Below the pieces are notes generated by a model. That model made no database searches, was not told the DNA's origin, and saw only the letters and a program-made list of their open reading frames with translations. A stretch of DNA of 64,000 bases. Source: Varibaculum cambriense. Its GTDB lineage: Bacteria > Actinomycetota > Actinomycetes > Actinomycetales > Actinomycetaceae. A program made the translations under genes and the position numbers. The stretch is from the NCBI RefSeq assembly GCF_022133705.1, contig NZ_JAKNHJ010000003.1, positions 98,932-162,931 of the forward strand, read 5' to 3'. Below, in pieces: positions 7,958 through 17,805 of this stretch. The stretch's first letter is position 1. Each line of letters opens with the position of its first letter.

Positions 7958-8953
7958 CTAGAAGGGGCGAGCTGCCATAACTGCGGTAAGTGCCGCCACC
8001 GCTTCACGCGGCACGACGCCAACATCCGCCAAGGTGTTGTATTCCTCGGTTTCGAGAACACTGTTGATAACCAAGCGTCCCAGCAAGTCGATACTGAGAG
8101 CCTGGTTCTCTTGCGCGTACTCTAGGTCGTTGGCATTCAGGATGCCGGAACGAACAATCTTGTCCAGAATGTCCTCGGGAACGTCCGAAAGACCGTATTT
8201 CTCCATTTCTTGGGAGGAAAGGCTGATGTATCCCTTTTCCAACAAATCTTCCAAGGTAAACCCAGCCACCTGTTCGATAGCGGCCATTGCCGAGGGGGTA
8301 GCAAAACCGCTGGACATGATGGCACGAAGTGCCTTGGGGTTGGAAAGATCGACCTGATTGATAATCAAGTTAGTGAGGGAAGCGACCACATCTACCCCAT
8401 CCCTGTTGTAGAGCCACTGGATGTGCAGGCCGTACCATTCGGCCAGAAGGGAATGCGCCAGTGTCTTCGGATCGGCATCCTTGTTAATCAGATCGTCTGT
8501 TTGTAGCTGACTAAATGCGCTAGTCAGCACACTTTGCAAGCCTTCAAATCGGGCTGCGAAGTGATCATGGGCGGGGTGCACCTCATTAGAGGCTTCCACC
8601 GAAAGCATGCACTCCATTTCCACGATCGTGGGGTTAGAGCTGAGTTCTGTAGAAAGTTCAGTGAAGGCGTTGAACACTTCGAAAGGCTGCATATGTCGCA
8701 TAGCCTGCACGTCGAAGTTAGAGCGATCCTCGTAGCGTTCAATAACCGCCATGAGTAGGGCTTCTTTGGAGGGGAAGTGATAGATAACCCCGGGATGGGA
8801 AATACCAACACGGCGAGCCACATCGCGCATAGATAGGCCGTGGTAGCCAACTTCTGCAATCATGTCTACGGTTGCGTCAAGTATGGCTTCGCGTCGAGCT
8901 ACGCCACCGGCGTAAGGCCCGCGCTCCCCGCTCTTGTGTGCTGGTTTGGGCAC
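7958..8953 (-). CDS. TetR/AcrR-family regulator with a long C-terminal extension
   Basis: Residues 20-66 form a TetR_N DNA-binding domain (AILDATVDMIAEVGYHGLS, then the recognition helix in ISHPGVIYHFPSKEALL). The ligand-binding region runs to about residue 210. Unlike typical 190-220 residue members, about 120 more residues follow, containing two similar short segments (LEDLLEKGYISLS and LDKIVRSGILNAND). The GTG at 8953 is chosen because GGGAGGGGG lies eight bases upstream and the nearby ATG is out of frame. It probably controls itself and the downstream serine hydrolase. The 8954-9238 gap holds nothing else I recognise apart from the clpB terminator. Confidence 0.87.
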   Translation of the reverse strand: MPKPAHKSGERGPYAGGVARREAILDATVDMIAEVGYHGLSMRDVARRVGISHPGVIYHFPSKEALLMAVIERYEDRSNFDVQAMRHMQPFEVFNAFTELSTELSSNPTIVEMECMLSVEASNEVHPAHDHFAARFEGLQSVLTSAFSQLQTDDLINKDADPKTLAHSLLAEWYGLHIQWLYNRDGVDVVASLTNLIINQVDLSNPKALRAIMSSGFATPSAMAAIEQVAGFTLEDLLEKGYISLSSQEMEKYGLSDVPEDILDKIVRSGILNANDLEYAQENQALSIDLLGRLVINSVLETEEYNTLADVGVVPREAVAALTAVMAARPF

Positions 8954-9180
8954 CTGGGCATCCCCCTCCCTTTTGCCTACCGCCTATTATCTTTTCTATA
9001 TCTGGGCACAAAAAACCCAAGCTCTAACTAGGATACAGTTTTTCCCCTCAAACCACCTAACAAATCGACCAGATTTCGTAAGCGAATTACATAAACGAAG
9101 ACCATATTAAGACTTTATTTACTTTTTCTAACGAAAGTAGCGACACACTTCAGATAATCGCCAGTTTTTAGTAAATAAAT

Positions 9181-9226
9181 AGCAAAACGAGGCGCCGGGA
9201 ACTTCCGCCCCCGGCGCCGCTTTGCT
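9181..9226 (-). terminator. Terminator of clpB
   Basis: On the minus strand GGCGCCGGG pairs with CCCGGCGCC across a ten-base loop, with outer AGCAAA/TTTGCT pairing and a TTTT near the end. It lies just after the clpB stop codon. Confidence 0.85.
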
Positions 9227-9238
9227 GACACTATGTCA

Positions 9239-11860
9239 TTAACTTAGCTGAAGATGAAATCTTCCCGCCGGAACTGCCTGCTGGAGTGGCACTGTGACCT
9301 TGATAACCGAGCCATCCTCCCATTTTCCGGACAACAGTCCTTGCGCCAGCTGGTCACCGATTTCGCTTTGAATTAGGCGGCGCAATGGACGTGCTCCGAA
9401 TGCCGGGTCATAGCCCCGATTAGCCAGCCAATTCTTCGCGTCCTCACTAACCTCCAGCTGCAACCGGCGAGACGCTAGCCGCTCCATGACCTGCGCCAGC
9501 TGCAAATCCACGATTTTAGCTAGCTGGGTGCGGCTAAGGGGCTGGAAAATCAGAATCTCGTCCAAGCGGTTCAAGAACTCGGGTCGGAAATTGGCATTGA
9601 CCGCTTCTTTCACGAGACGTTCTTTCTCGTCCTCGCTTATATCCGGCTGCGTCAAATACTGCGAACCCAGGTTAGAGGTGAGCACCAAAATTGTGTTGCG
9701 AAAATCCACTACCCGGCCTTGCCCATCAGTAAGGCGACCATCATCTAGCACTTGCAGCAGCACATGGAAGATTTCCGGATGCGCCTTTTCCACTTCATCG
9801 AGCAAAATCACCGAATAGGGACGCCGCCGCACTGCCTCCGTAAGCTGGCCGCCCTCTTCATAACCCACATATCCGGGAGGGGCTCCGATCAGGCGTGATA
9901 CCGAGTGTTTTTCTCCGTATTCGCTCATATCGATGCGCACCATCGCGGTGGGATCATCAAAGAGGAAGGCCGCTAAGGACTTGGCAAGCTCGGTCTTGCC
10001 CACCCCGGTAGGTCCGAGGAACAGGAATGAGCCCGTGGGACGATTGGGGTCGGAGACGCCCGCCCGCGAGCGCCGCACCGCATCTGCCACCGCCTGCACC
10101 GCTTGCTCTTGCCCGATTAGCCGTTTACCAATCTCGGTTTCCATATGTAAGAGCTTGTCAGTTTCGGTTTGCAGCATTTTTCCGGTAGGGATACCGGTCC
10201 AGGACTCCACCACTTCGGCGACTTCGGTAGGACCGACTTTGTCCACCACCATGGCCTCTAAACCATCGCTTTCCTGCTCCTGCTTTTCGGCAGCGGCAAT
10301 CGCGGCCTGGATTTGCGGGATTTCTCCATTTTGCAGCCGTCCGGCACTTTCCCAATCGCCACTACGCATCGCCCGCTCTAACTGGGTGTTTAGCTTATCG
10401 AGTTGGGCGCGCAGATCCCCCACTTTATTGCGGGAGGCTTTTTCAGATTCCCAGCGCACATTGAGTTCATCCAAGACTTGTTGCTGCTTGCCGATCTCCG
10501 CGCGCAAATCTGCTAGCCGGGATTTGGTCTGCTCATCTAGGCCTTCGCCCTCAGAGTCGGCCAGATAGGCTTCTTCCATTTTCAGCCGGTCAACCTGACG
10601 GCGTTTTTCGTCTACCTCCACCGGACTGGAATCTAGCTCCATCCGCAGCCGAGAAGCGGCCTCATCAATCAGGTCAATGGCTTTATCCGGCAAGTTGCGG
10701 TCGGTGATATAGCGATCCGAAAGTTTCGCCGCCGCCACCAGCGCCCCATCGGTAATCGTGACCTTATGGTGCGCCTCGTACTTGGGGGCGATCCCGCGCA
10801 GAATCGCTACCGTGTCTTCTACCGAGGGTTCGGCTACGAACACCTGTTGGAAGCGGCGCTCTAGCGCCGGGTCTTTCTCGATATTTTGCCGGTATTCGTC
10901 CAGGGTGGTGGCTCCCACCATCCGCAGCTCACCGCGTGCCAGCATGGGTTTAATCATGTTGCCGGCGTCCATCGCGCCCTCGGAGCCGCCGCCGGCTCCT
11001 ACTACCGTGTGCAGCTCGTCAATAAAAGTGATGACTTCCCCGCCAGCGTTCTTGATTTCTTCGAGGACGGCCTTGAGACGCTCTTCAAACTCGCCACGGT
11101 ATTTGGCGCCGGCAACCATCGCTCCTAAATCTAGGCTAATCAGTTTCTTATTTTGTAAAGACTGGGGAACGTCACCGGCTACAATCCGCTGCGCTAGTCC
11201 TTCTACCACTGCGGTTTTACCTACCCCGGCCTCTCCGATTAGTACCGGGTTGTTTTTGGTACGCCGCGAGAGCACTTGGATTACCCGCCGGATTTCTTTA
11301 TCCCGTCCGATTACCGGATCGAGTTTGCCGCTGCGGGCTACTTCCGTGAGGTCGCGACCATATTTTTTCAAGGCATCGAAAGAGGCTTCCGGGTCTTCGG
11401 AAGTAACCGGATCCTTACGAATTTCCTTAAGCTTTTCGCGCAGCGCTTTTACGCTCGCGCCTGCACTATTTAGCAGACGGCTAACGGCGGTTTCCCCTTC
11501 AGATTCATCTGCGAGGGCGATTAACAGGTGTTCGGTGGATACGTATTCGTCGGTCAGTTCTCGCGCTAAATCTCCGGCTTTATTAATAACCCGCCGCATA
11601 GCCAGGGAAGTTTGCACTTCCCCCACCGAGCTACCACTTACGCTGGGCAGATTTCCCAGCATTCGATGCAGGGGCGCGTTAATCTGTTGGGTACGATTTG
11701 GTACTACCGCCTCCAGTAGCGCAAAGGCTATCGAGTCGGTTTGCCCCAGCAGGGCATTTAAGAGATGTTCTGGCTCTACCTGGGGATTTTTATTGGCCTG
11801 CGCGGTTTGTACCGCATCCCCTAAGGCAGCCTGTGATTTAATCGTAAGTTTTGTTTCCAT
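9239..11860 (-). CDS. clpB: ATP-dependent disaggregase ClpB
   Basis: An 873-residue Hsp100 that extracts polypeptides from aggregates together with DnaK/DnaJ/GrpE, which are encoded just upstream. Domains: ClpN repeats (about 1-145), AAA-1 with Walker A GEAGVGKT at 209-216 and the VITFIDELH Walker B, a coiled-coil M domain (about 410-530) that distinguishes ClpB from ClpA/ClpC, and AAA-2 with Walker A GPTGVGKT at 616-623 and the pore loop [11 protein letters not shown]. The start has GGGAGGAAATAA upstream. A HAIR-type operator at 11925-11947 indicates HspR control. Confidence 0.98.
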   Translation of the reverse strand: METKLTIKSQAALGDAVQTAQANKNPQVEPEHLLNALLGQTDSIAFALLEAVVPNRTQQINAPLHRMLGNLPSVSGSSVGEVQTSLAMRRVINKAGDLARELTDEYVSTEHLLIALADESEGETAVSRLLNSAGASVKALREKLKEIRKDPVTSEDPEASFDALKKYGRDLTEVARSGKLDPVIGRDKEIRRVIQVLSRRTKNNPVLIGEAGVGKTAVVEGLAQRIVAGDVPQSLQNKKLISLDLGAMVAGAKYRGEFEERLKAVLEEIKNAGGEVITFIDELHTVVGAGGGSEGAMDAGNMIKPMLARGELRMVGATTLDEYRQNIEKDPALERRFQQVFVAEPSVEDTVAILRGIAPKYEAHHKVTITDGALVAAAKLSDRYITDRNLPDKAIDLIDEAASRLRMELDSSPVEVDEKRRQVDRLKMEEAYLADSEGEGLDEQTKSRLADLRAEIGKQQQVLDELNVRWESEKASRNKVGDLRAQLDKLNTQLERAMRSGDWESAGRLQNGEIPQIQAAIAAAEKQEQESDGLEAMVVDKVGPTEVAEVVESWTGIPTGKMLQTETDKLLHMETEIGKRLIGQEQAVQAVADAVRRSRAGVSDPNRPTGSFLFLGPTGVGKTELAKSLAAFLFDDPTAMVRIDMSEYGEKHSVSRLIGAPPGYVGYEEGGQLTEAVRRRPYSVILLDEVEKAHPEIFHVLLQVLDDGRLTDGQGRVVDFRNTILVLTSNLGSQYLTQPDISEDEKERLVKEAVNANFRPEFLNRLDEILIFQPLSRTQLAKIVDLQLAQVMERLASRRLQLEVSEDAKNWLANRGYDPAFGARPLRRLIQSEIGDQLAQGLLSGKWEDGSVIKVTVPLQQAVPAGRFHLQLS

Positions 11861-11924
11861 TTATTTCCTCCCGTATTCCCATCCGGGTGGGATGGGGTGT
11901 TGTTATTTAGTCCAACACCCCAAA

Positions 11925-11947
11925 AGTTGAGTTTATTCCACTCAACT
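11925..11947 (-). promoter_or_regulatory. HAIR operator (HspR site) upstream of clpB
   Basis: AGTTGAGT-N7-ACTCAACT is a perfect dyad that differs from the HAIR consensus CTTGAGT-N7-ACTCAAG only at the outer base of each arm. It lies 64 bases before the clpB start codon. A TATAAA box directly upstream on the minus strand may be the -10 element, which would put the operator over the transcription start. The box assignment is weak; the operator is strong. Confidence 0.85.
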
Positions 11948-12093
11948 TTATATTTTTTTGGTTTAGTCCCTTACTAACGACATTTTCTGTCGCCAAAATC
12001 GGCAGGGGAAACCCGCAAGCAAGCACGTCTATGCCCCACTCCACCAAGGAAGCGCCGGCAGCAGTGAAGAAAAATAGACTTTAAGCCGCAAGA

Positions 12094-13071
12094 CTACCGA
12101 TAGTAGGAGTTATTTATTAACGCTTGACGGTTATCTCGACCGCGTTTGACCGTCCAAACGATCCCCCAGATCAACAACCCGACGCCAGTAAAGCCGATAA
12201 CCGTGGGCACCACTAAAGCCGCAATCACTGGAGCGAAGGAAAGGTTAGGAAGAATAGAAATTGAGGAGATAACAGCCTCTTTATCACCGATAGGCTCGCA
12301 CTTAACCTTCAAGGTTCCTTGAGAATTGAGGTTGTAAATAAAGGTGTGCTGCGCATCATTCTCCGGGTCGGAGGCAAAACCAGAAACAAAACTATTATCC
12401 CCGGATAGGGACTCAATCTTATCTCCATTAAAAGTAGCGTCACAGCGCACGTTACCGCCGTTAGAGGCTTCCACAATCAGCAGTGAAGTTCCCTGGTAGT
12501 CCGCAGTTCGGGTGATAGAACTAACCCCTGGGTGGGTCTCCATCTTGGAATCTACTTGCAGACCATAAACCACTAGCATCGTAACTAAAGTAATCGGCGC
12601 TACCACTAGCATCAACACGATTCCCACTACCAAAATAGTGATGGGCACAGCGCGAGATTTTGGAGTTTTCGGCGGTGTATCCGGATTGTCACCTAGGCCA
12701 GAAAAGCTGCCCGGCGCCATATCCCCCGGCCCGCCAGATCGGGGCATTTGCGAGGGGGTATTCCAAGACTCATTCCCCCCGTAACCGGGAGGAACGGGAA
12801 ACTTACGTTGCGGCTGCGAGAAAGACGGAGACTGAGAGGGTTCTGCCCCAAAGTCCGGCGAAGAACCATTTGTTCCCCCAAAGCCGGCATTACTTTCCCT
12901 GTTAGCTGCTTCTGGCTTGGGCATTTGCCCCGCAGAAGAGGTCGGATGAGAGGAGGCCGACGCTTCCCCTTGTCGCTGCGTGGCCGGGGTACCAGAATGC
13001 AACTCGCCATTCAACACCCATTGTTCCTGTTCCCTAGAGTGCGCGCCGTACCTGTTAGGGGTTTCGCCCAT
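12094..13071 (-). CDS. membrane protein of unknown function downstream of hspR
   Basis: I do not recognise this 325-residue protein. The first 140 residues are a Pro/Ser/Gly/Gln-rich, probably disordered cytoplasmic region. A long hydrophobic segment (about 141-170) is followed by a roughly 105-residue, probably extracellular domain with two Cys residues, a second transmembrane segment (about 279-305) and a basic tail. The ATG at 13071 is chosen over 13083 because GGGAGGA lies just before it. It begins 39 bases after the hspR stop on the same strand with no terminator seen between, so it is probably co-transcribed with the dnaK operon. A link to stress is inferred from position only. Confidence 0.75.
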   Translation of the reverse strand: MGETPNRYGAHSREQEQWVLNGELHSGTPATQRQGEASASSHPTSSAGQMPKPEAANRESNAGFGGTNGSSPDFGAEPSQSPSFSQPQRKFPVPPGYGGNESWNTPSQMPRSGGPGDMAPGSFSGLGDNPDTPPKTPKSRAVPITILVVGIVLMLVVAPITLVTMLVVYGLQVDSKMETHPGVSSITRTADYQGTSLLIVEASNGGNVRCDATFNGDKIESLSGDNSFVSGFASDPENDAQHTFIYNLNSQGTLKVKCEPIGDKEAVISSISILPNLSFAPVIAALVVPTVIGFTGVGLLIWGIVWTVKRGRDNRQALINNSYYR

Positions 13072-13110
13072 AGTTCCTCCCATTGATTAGCCTGAGCCCT
13101 ATTGTAAGCG

Positions 13111-13554
13111 CTAGCCCCGATTTTCGCCCCAAATGATCATTTGCCCTGGCAGATAGGGAACCAGTTCCTGCCCCCGCACTACCCGTGAGAGCGGGAACTT
13201 AGTAAGCGGAGACACTTCACCGGTGGGCGCGGCTGAAAACACTCGTCCGCGTCCTCGTTCATAAACAGCTAATCTCTGCCGCAAACGTTGATTTTCTGCA
13301 GCTAAGCGAGCAGCATCGCGCCGCAACTCCAGCAGGCGTTTAATGCCCGCCAGGTTAATGCCTTCTTCTTGGGACAGCCGCTGGATTTCTCGCAGTTCCG
13401 CGATATCTTCGGCGCTATAACGCCGCCCCCTGCCTTTGGTGCGCTTAGGGATAACTAGCCCGATACGGTCATATTGCCGCAGAGTTTGCGGATGCATCCC
13501 CGCCAACTCTGCGGCTACCGAGATCACATAGAGGGTTTCCATTGATCGCGCCAT
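13111..13554 (-). CDS. hspR: MerR-family heat-shock repressor HspR
   Basis: A 147-residue repressor that binds HAIR operators, usually with DnaK as co-repressor. The MerR helix-turn-helix is at residues 7-45 (VISVAAELAGMHPQTLRQYD, then the wing KGRGRRYS), followed by a coiled coil of about residues 75-100. The ATG overlaps the dnaJ stop (TAATG). A second Met four residues in is an alternative start. It closes the classical actinobacterial dnaK-grpE-dnaJ-hspR order. Matching operators lie upstream of dnaK, clpB and hsp20 in this window, which makes the regulon assignment convincing. Confidence 0.95.
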   Translation of the reverse strand: MARSMETLYVISVAAELAGMHPQTLRQYDRIGLVIPKRTKGRGRRYSAEDIAELREIQRLSQEEGINLAGIKRLLELRRDAARLAAENQRLRQRLAVYERGRGRVFSAAPTGEVSPLTKFPLSRVVRGQELVPYLPGQMIIWGENRG

Positions 13555-14561
13555 TAGCTTTTCTCAAGACCCAAACGAGGATCGAAACCGGGATGATCTG
13601 CCCGGATTGCTTCCCCTAACTGATGGGCAATATCAACTACCCGGCTAGAGGGCTTACGCGGGTTAACTATCTGGACGGTAGCCACCACATCTAAACCATT
13701 TAGTCCTTTTCCGCGCAAACGCAGTTTAGTGCCCGAATCAGCCCCGGTAGGAATCTTGATGGTGGCTGTTTTACCTCCGAGCAGGGGCACTTTCACCGTG
13801 GCACCTGCCAGCGCTTCTGCCGCAGTCACCGGCAGGCGCATTTGCAAAGCCTTCCCGTCGAAGGAATATACCGGATCCGGCTTTACATGCACCGTTACTA
13901 CCAGGTCACCGTTCCCTGCTGGACCCGGTCGCCCTTTCCCGCGCAGACGCAGCTTCTTACCATCACGGATCTTGCCGGGAATGCGCACGGTCATACTCTT
14001 GCCATCCACCGTCAGCTTCATGGTGCTCCCGGCGATAGCGGTGGGAAAATCTAAGGTGACTTCCGCGGCCAAATCTTGACCTTTACCCCCACCGGGGAAG
14101 CCGCCCGGCCCCGCGCCGAAGGAACCGGGCGCCCCATAACTGGCGCGCCCTCCTGACGAAAACAGAGAACTAAACATGGAGCCGAGGTCGCCTTCTCCCA
14201 GGTTGATCCTAGCGGAGCCGGCCCCGGGAGCGGTTCCGCCCCCAAACATAGCGCCTAATACGTCTTCGAAGCCTCCGGCCCCACCACGACCTGAAGCGGG
14301 GCCGGCGCTGAAACGGGCACCACCGCCCGCCATAGCGCGAATCGCGTCATACTGGCGCTTTTGCTCCGGGTCAGACAGCACCTGATAGGCTTCCCCGATC
14401 GCTTTAAACTTTTCTTCGGCAGCTTTATCGCCGGGGTTTTGATCGGGATGGTATTTACGTGCGAGCTTCCGGTAAGCCTTCTTAATGGCTAATTGATCTG
14501 CTTTTTTTGACACCCCCAGGGTGCCGTAAAAATCTTTGCCTATCCAATCTTGTCCCGCCAT
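13554..14561 (-). CDS. dnaJ: DnaJ-type co-chaperone without zinc finger
   Basis: A J-domain protein that stimulates DnaK ATPase and delivers substrates. The J domain spans about residues 8-75 with HPD in [11 protein letters not shown] long Gly/Phe-rich region (about 78-160) and a two-part C-terminal beta domain (about 160-305) follow. The CxxCxGxG zinc repeats of type I DnaJ are absent, and I find no cysteine in the whole 335-residue protein, so it is type II (CbpA-like) in architecture. AAGGAGGTG precedes the ATG by nine bases. It lies between grpE and hspR in the operon. Confidence 0.93.
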   Translation of the reverse strand: MAGQDWIGKDFYGTLGVSKKADQLAIKKAYRKLARKYHPDQNPGDKAAEEKFKAIGEAYQVLSDPEQKRQYDAIRAMAGGGARFSAGPASGRGGAGGFEDVLGAMFGGGTAPGAGSARINLGEGDLGSMFSSLFSSGGRASYGAPGSFGAGPGGFPGGGKGQDLAAEVTLDFPTAIAGSTMKLTVDGKSMTVRIPGKIRDGKKLRLRGKGRPGPAGNGDLVVTVHVKPDPVYSFDGKALQMRLPVTAAEALAGATVKVPLLGGKTATIKIPTGADSGTKLRLRGKGLNGLDVVATVQIVNPRKPSSRVVDIAHQLGEAIRADHPGFDPRLGLEKS

Positions 14562-14582
14562 GAATGCTCACCTCCTTAATCC

Positions 14583-15458
14583 CTAATCTGGGTTATTGAC
14601 TATTACTTTCGTTGCCCGTAAGACATTTTCGCCCACTTTATACCCGGGCTGGAGCACCTGGGCGATACTGGGTTCGCCCTCCCCACCACTTTGCGCCATC
14701 AGGGCTTCATGCACGTTCGGGTCGAATTCCTCCCCCACGCTGCCGTAGCGAGTTAGCCCAAAGTTGGTTTCCAGGGTATTTTCTAGTTTCTTCGCAATTG
14801 CTTCAAAGGGGCCTTTTAGGTCTCCGGCATCGCGAGCTGCTTGTACATCGTCGAGGACGCCCAGCAGTACCTGCAAGACCGCTTTTTGCCCCTCGCTATG
14901 ATGAGCCGACATATCTGACTTACTGCGCTTGACATACCCGGAGTATTCCTGCTGTAAGTTATAGGTTTCCGCTCTTGCGCGCGCAAGCTGTTCGGCAAGC
15001 TCTGCCACCTGGGCTTTAAGCTGGTCAACCTCCGAAGTAGACTCCGAATCCGCTTCCGTTTCTGCCGGCACACTACCGGCCTCTTCGGTCGGAGCCGGGG
15101 TATCTGCGATTTCTTCTCCCAGGCGTGCGGCGAGATCAACGAAAGTTGCATTATCTTCCGATTTTTCGGCTTCCTTTGCTGTTTCACTGCCTGCAGGCGC
15201 CGATTCCTGGAAGACATCCAAGTCTTTCTCAGCGCCCGTTTCCGGCTTTGCATTAGCGGCGCTAGCATCTGCCGCCGGGGAAGCTTCCGCCCGCCCCTCT
15301 TGGCCGTTAGCGGTTACTTCCGGCTTACCCGTTGGTTGCGCTTGGTCTGCCTGCGAGGCGGAAGAATCGTCCTGATTCTCTGGCTCTGGTTCCGAAGTGG
15401 GATGCAATGGGTCTTTCACCTTGATCTTTATCCTCCGTTTCCCATTTTGCTGATCCAA
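14583..15458 (-). CDS. grpE: nucleotide exchange factor GrpE
   Basis: Releases ADP from DnaK. The C-terminal half is recognisable as GrpE: a coiled-coil region (DQLKAQVAELAEQLARARAE), then VLQVLLGVLDDVQAARDAG, FDPNVHEALM and VLQPGYKVGENVLRATKVIV. The first 150 residues are a strikingly acidic, low-complexity Glu/Ala/Pro region, longer than in most GrpE proteins. The start is a TTG at 15458, because AGGAGGT stands six bases before it; an in-frame upstream ATG at 15488 has no such site. The dnaK stop is 66 bases upstream of this start. Confidence 0.93.
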   Translation of the reverse strand: MDQQNGKRRIKIKVKDPLHPTSEPEPENQDDSSASQADQAQPTGKPEVTANGQEGRAEASPAADASAANAKPETGAEKDLDVFQESAPAGSETAKEAEKSEDNATFVDLAARLGEEIADTPAPTEEAGSVPAETEADSESTSEVDQLKAQVAELAEQLARARAETYNLQQEYSGYVKRSKSDMSAHHSEGQKAVLQVLLGVLDDVQAARDAGDLKGPFEAIAKKLENTLETNFGLTRYGSVGEEFDPNVHEALMAQSGGEGEPSIAQVLQPGYKVGENVLRATKVIVNNPD

Positions 15459-15524
15459 ATTCTTACCTCCTGCCGATGGGGCGCCCACTTTCGCGAGCGC
15501 CCCAGACAGTTTGAGACTAAACAG

Positions 15525-17402
15525 TTACTTGTTTTCGTCCTCTTCGTCGACTACTTCCGCATCGATTACGTCATCTTCTGCCCCAGCTCCAGCATCCTCA
15601 GCACCGGAAGTGCCAGATTCAGACTGGCTTTGTGCTGCCTCAGCCTGGGTCTGGGCGTAGAGAGTTTCCCCAATCTTTTGCGACTTGGTGTTCAGTTCTT
15701 CCATCGCTGTCTTCACGGCCTCGATGTCTTCGCCCTCCAAAGCCTGCTTAACCTTATCGGAGGCTTCCCGTACCTCTTTAGCGATTTCCTCAGGCAGTTT
15801 TTCGGCGTTATCTTTTAGCAGTTTCTCGATTGAGTAAACCGTCTGTTCCGCCGAGTTACGCAAATCGGCTTCTTCACGCCGTTTCTCATCTTCTTCTGCG
15901 TGTGCTTCGGCCTCTTTAACCATGCGGTCGATCTCTTCTTTCGAAAGCGCCGACCCCCCAGAAATAGTCATTGACTGTTCTTTATTGGTGTTCTGGTCTT
16001 TCGCCGATACGTGCACAATCCCGTTGGTGTCGATATCGAAAGTGACCTCAATCCGAGGAACTCCCATCGGCGCCGGCAGAATCCCGGTCAGCTGGAAAGT
16101 ACCTAGCGACTTGTTATCGCGGGTAAAGGTACGCTCCCCTTGGAACACCTGGATTAGCACCGAATCCTGGTTATCTTCCGCAGTTGAGAAAATCTCCGAA
16201 TGCTTGGTAGGAATCGCGCTATTGCGCTTAATCAGGGTAGTCATTACCCCACCCTTGGTTTCGATTCCTAGCGACAAGGGGGTGACATCAATTAGGAGGA
16301 CGTCGCTACGATCTCCCTGGATAATCCCGGTTTGTAGGGCGGCACCAGTGGCTACCACTTCATCGGGGTTAACCGACTTATTGGCTTCTTTTCCACCGGT
16401 CAAGGTCTTTACCATCTCGGCTACTGCCGGCATCCGGGTGGAGCCACCCACTAGCACCACGTGGTCAATATCTGATACGTGGATCTTGGCATCCGCGATT
16501 ACCTGCTCGAAGGGCTTGCGGGTGCGTTCCAGCAGATCCTGGGTCATTTCTTCGAAGTGAGCGCGAGTGAGGCGCTCATCTAGGTGCACCGGGCCAGATT
16601 CGGCCATCGACAGGTACTGCAGAGAAATCTGGGTAGAGGTCGCCGAAGATAGTTCCTTCTTGGCTTGCTCGGCGGCATCGCGTAGGCGCTGAATCGCGAT
16701 CTTGTCATTCGACAAATCCACACCGGTATTGGTTTTAACGGTACCGATTAGCCAATCCACGATCCGCTGATCCCAGTCGTCACCACCGAGGCGGTTATCA
16801 CCGTTAGTAGCACGCACCTCGATAGTGGAAAAGCCGTCCTCATCCTTCATTACTTCCAGCAAGGAAACGTCAAACGTACCGCCACCAAGGTCAAATACCA
16901 GGATGGATTCGTCCTTTTCGCTCTTTTCTAGTCCGTAGGCAAGAGCCGCGGCGGTGGGCTCGTTTACCAAACGCAGTACGTTTAGTCCCGCAATTTTACC
17001 GGCGTCTTTGGTTGCCTGACGCTGCGCATCATTGAAGTACGCCGGCACGGTGATTACCGCGTCCTGCACCGAGTCCCCTAGGTACTCTTCAGCATCTTTC
17101 TTCAGCTTGCCCAAAATGAAGGCACTGATCTGCTGGGGGGTGTATTCTTTATCGTCAATTTTTACTTTCCAGGAGCTGTCTCCCATATGACGCTTCACGG
17201 AGGCAATGGTGCGATCTACGTTAGTTACCGCCTGCCGTTTGGCAACTTCGCCCACCAGCACTTCCCCAGCCTTAGAGAATGCCACTACCGAGGGGGTGGT
17301 GCGCTGGCCTTCCGCATTGGCGACAATAGTGGGCTGCCCACCTTCTAGAACCGCAATCGCGGAGTTGGTGGTGCCCAAGTCAATACCTACTGCACGTGCC
17401 AT
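15525..17402 (-). CDS. dnaK: chaperone DnaK (Hsp70)
   Basis: A 625-residue Hsp70 and the first gene of the heat-shock operon. The ATPase domain begins with [11 protein letters not shown], with [32 protein letters not shown] and [12 protein letters not shown]. The substrate domain includes [14 protein letters not shown]. The tail after about residue 590 is rich in Gln/Ser then Gly/Ala/Asp/Glu and ends in an acidic EEDENK. Transcription probably starts from the promoter at 17502-17530, overlapped by a HAIR operator, giving HspR repression. Confidence 0.98.
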   Translation of the reverse strand: MARAVGIDLGTTNSAIAVLEGGQPTIVANAEGQRTTPSVVAFSKAGEVLVGEVAKRQAVTNVDRTIASVKRHMGDSSWKVKIDDKEYTPQQISAFILGKLKKDAEEYLGDSVQDAVITVPAYFNDAQRQATKDAGKIAGLNVLRLVNEPTAAALAYGLEKSEKDESILVFDLGGGTFDVSLLEVMKDEDGFSTIEVRATNGDNRLGGDDWDQRIVDWLIGTVKTNTGVDLSNDKIAIQRLRDAAEQAKKELSSATSTQISLQYLSMAESGPVHLDERLTRAHFEEMTQDLLERTRKPFEQVIADAKIHVSDIDHVVLVGGSTRMPAVAEMVKTLTGGKEANKSVNPDEVVATGAALQTGIIQGDRSDVLLIDVTPLSLGIETKGGVMTTLIKRNSAIPTKHSEIFSTAEDNQDSVLIQVFQGERTFTRDNKSLGTFQLTGILPAPMGVPRIEVTFDIDTNGIVHVSAKDQNTNKEQSMTISGGSALSKEEIDRMVKEAEAHAEEDEKRREEADLRNSAEQTVYSIEKLLKDNAEKLPEEIAKEVREASDKVKQALEGEDIEAVKTAMEELNTKSQKIGETLYAQTQAEAAQSQSESGTSGAEDAGAGAEDDVIDAEVVDEEDENK

Positions 17403-17501
17403 GATCTTTCCTTCCTACGAATGTATTTAGTTGGTCTTACTAGCTCTAGGCTCTGGCGGCTGACGCCCGCTTGTTTCAGTCTTGACGCCTTCCGATCAGA
17501 T

Positions 17502-17531
17502 TTCATAAACCTTGAGCCTTACACGCTCAAG
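17502..17531 (-). promoter_or_regulatory. dnaK promoter overlapping HAIR operator 1
   Basis: On the minus strand, -35 TTGAGC (17530-17525) and -10 TATGAA (17507-17502) are separated by 17 bases. The -35 and most of the spacer form a perfect HAIR dyad, CTTGAGC-N7-GCTCAAG, at 17511-17531. Repression by occlusion of RNA polymerase is the natural reading. Confidence 0.85.
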
Positions 17532-17572
17532 GCTACCAAATACTGGCGGAGTATCAAGCCGAACCTTCAAAA

Positions 17573-17593
17573 CCTGAGTCTACTTAACTCAAC
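17573..17593. promoter_or_regulatory. HAIR operator 2 in the dnaK upstream region
   Basis: CCTGAGT-N7-ACTCAAC is a near-consensus HAIR site 41 bases beyond the first. It could strengthen repression of dnaK or act on a plus-strand promoter of the acetyltransferase gene. The rest of the 17403-17805 gap is AT-rich with nothing else I recognise. Confidence 0.72.
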
Positions 17594-17805
17594 TTTAAAT
17601 GCGTAACTTTTATTCCCCTATTTCTAAATATTTTTAAGAAAAGCCCTTAAAAGTGCGCCAAACTGGGGTTTTACCCTAAACAAAACTCGGTCACGACCAA
17701 CTAATTCCCAAAATTTAGCCCGCTAAGGTCAAGTTACTTCCCAAATTGCGCTGGGAGCGTATATCTTTTCTAGGTAAGAGCCTTCCGCGCAGTAAAGGAG
17801 AAATC

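Noticed and set aside
10758-11930. A 390-codon plus-strand frame opposite clpB
   Set aside because: It is fully antisense to a well-supported ClpB and has a Ser/Arg-rich composition typical of a shadow frame.
15922-16560. A 212-codon plus-strand frame opposite dnaK
   Set aside because: Antisense to DnaK with no recognisable motif.
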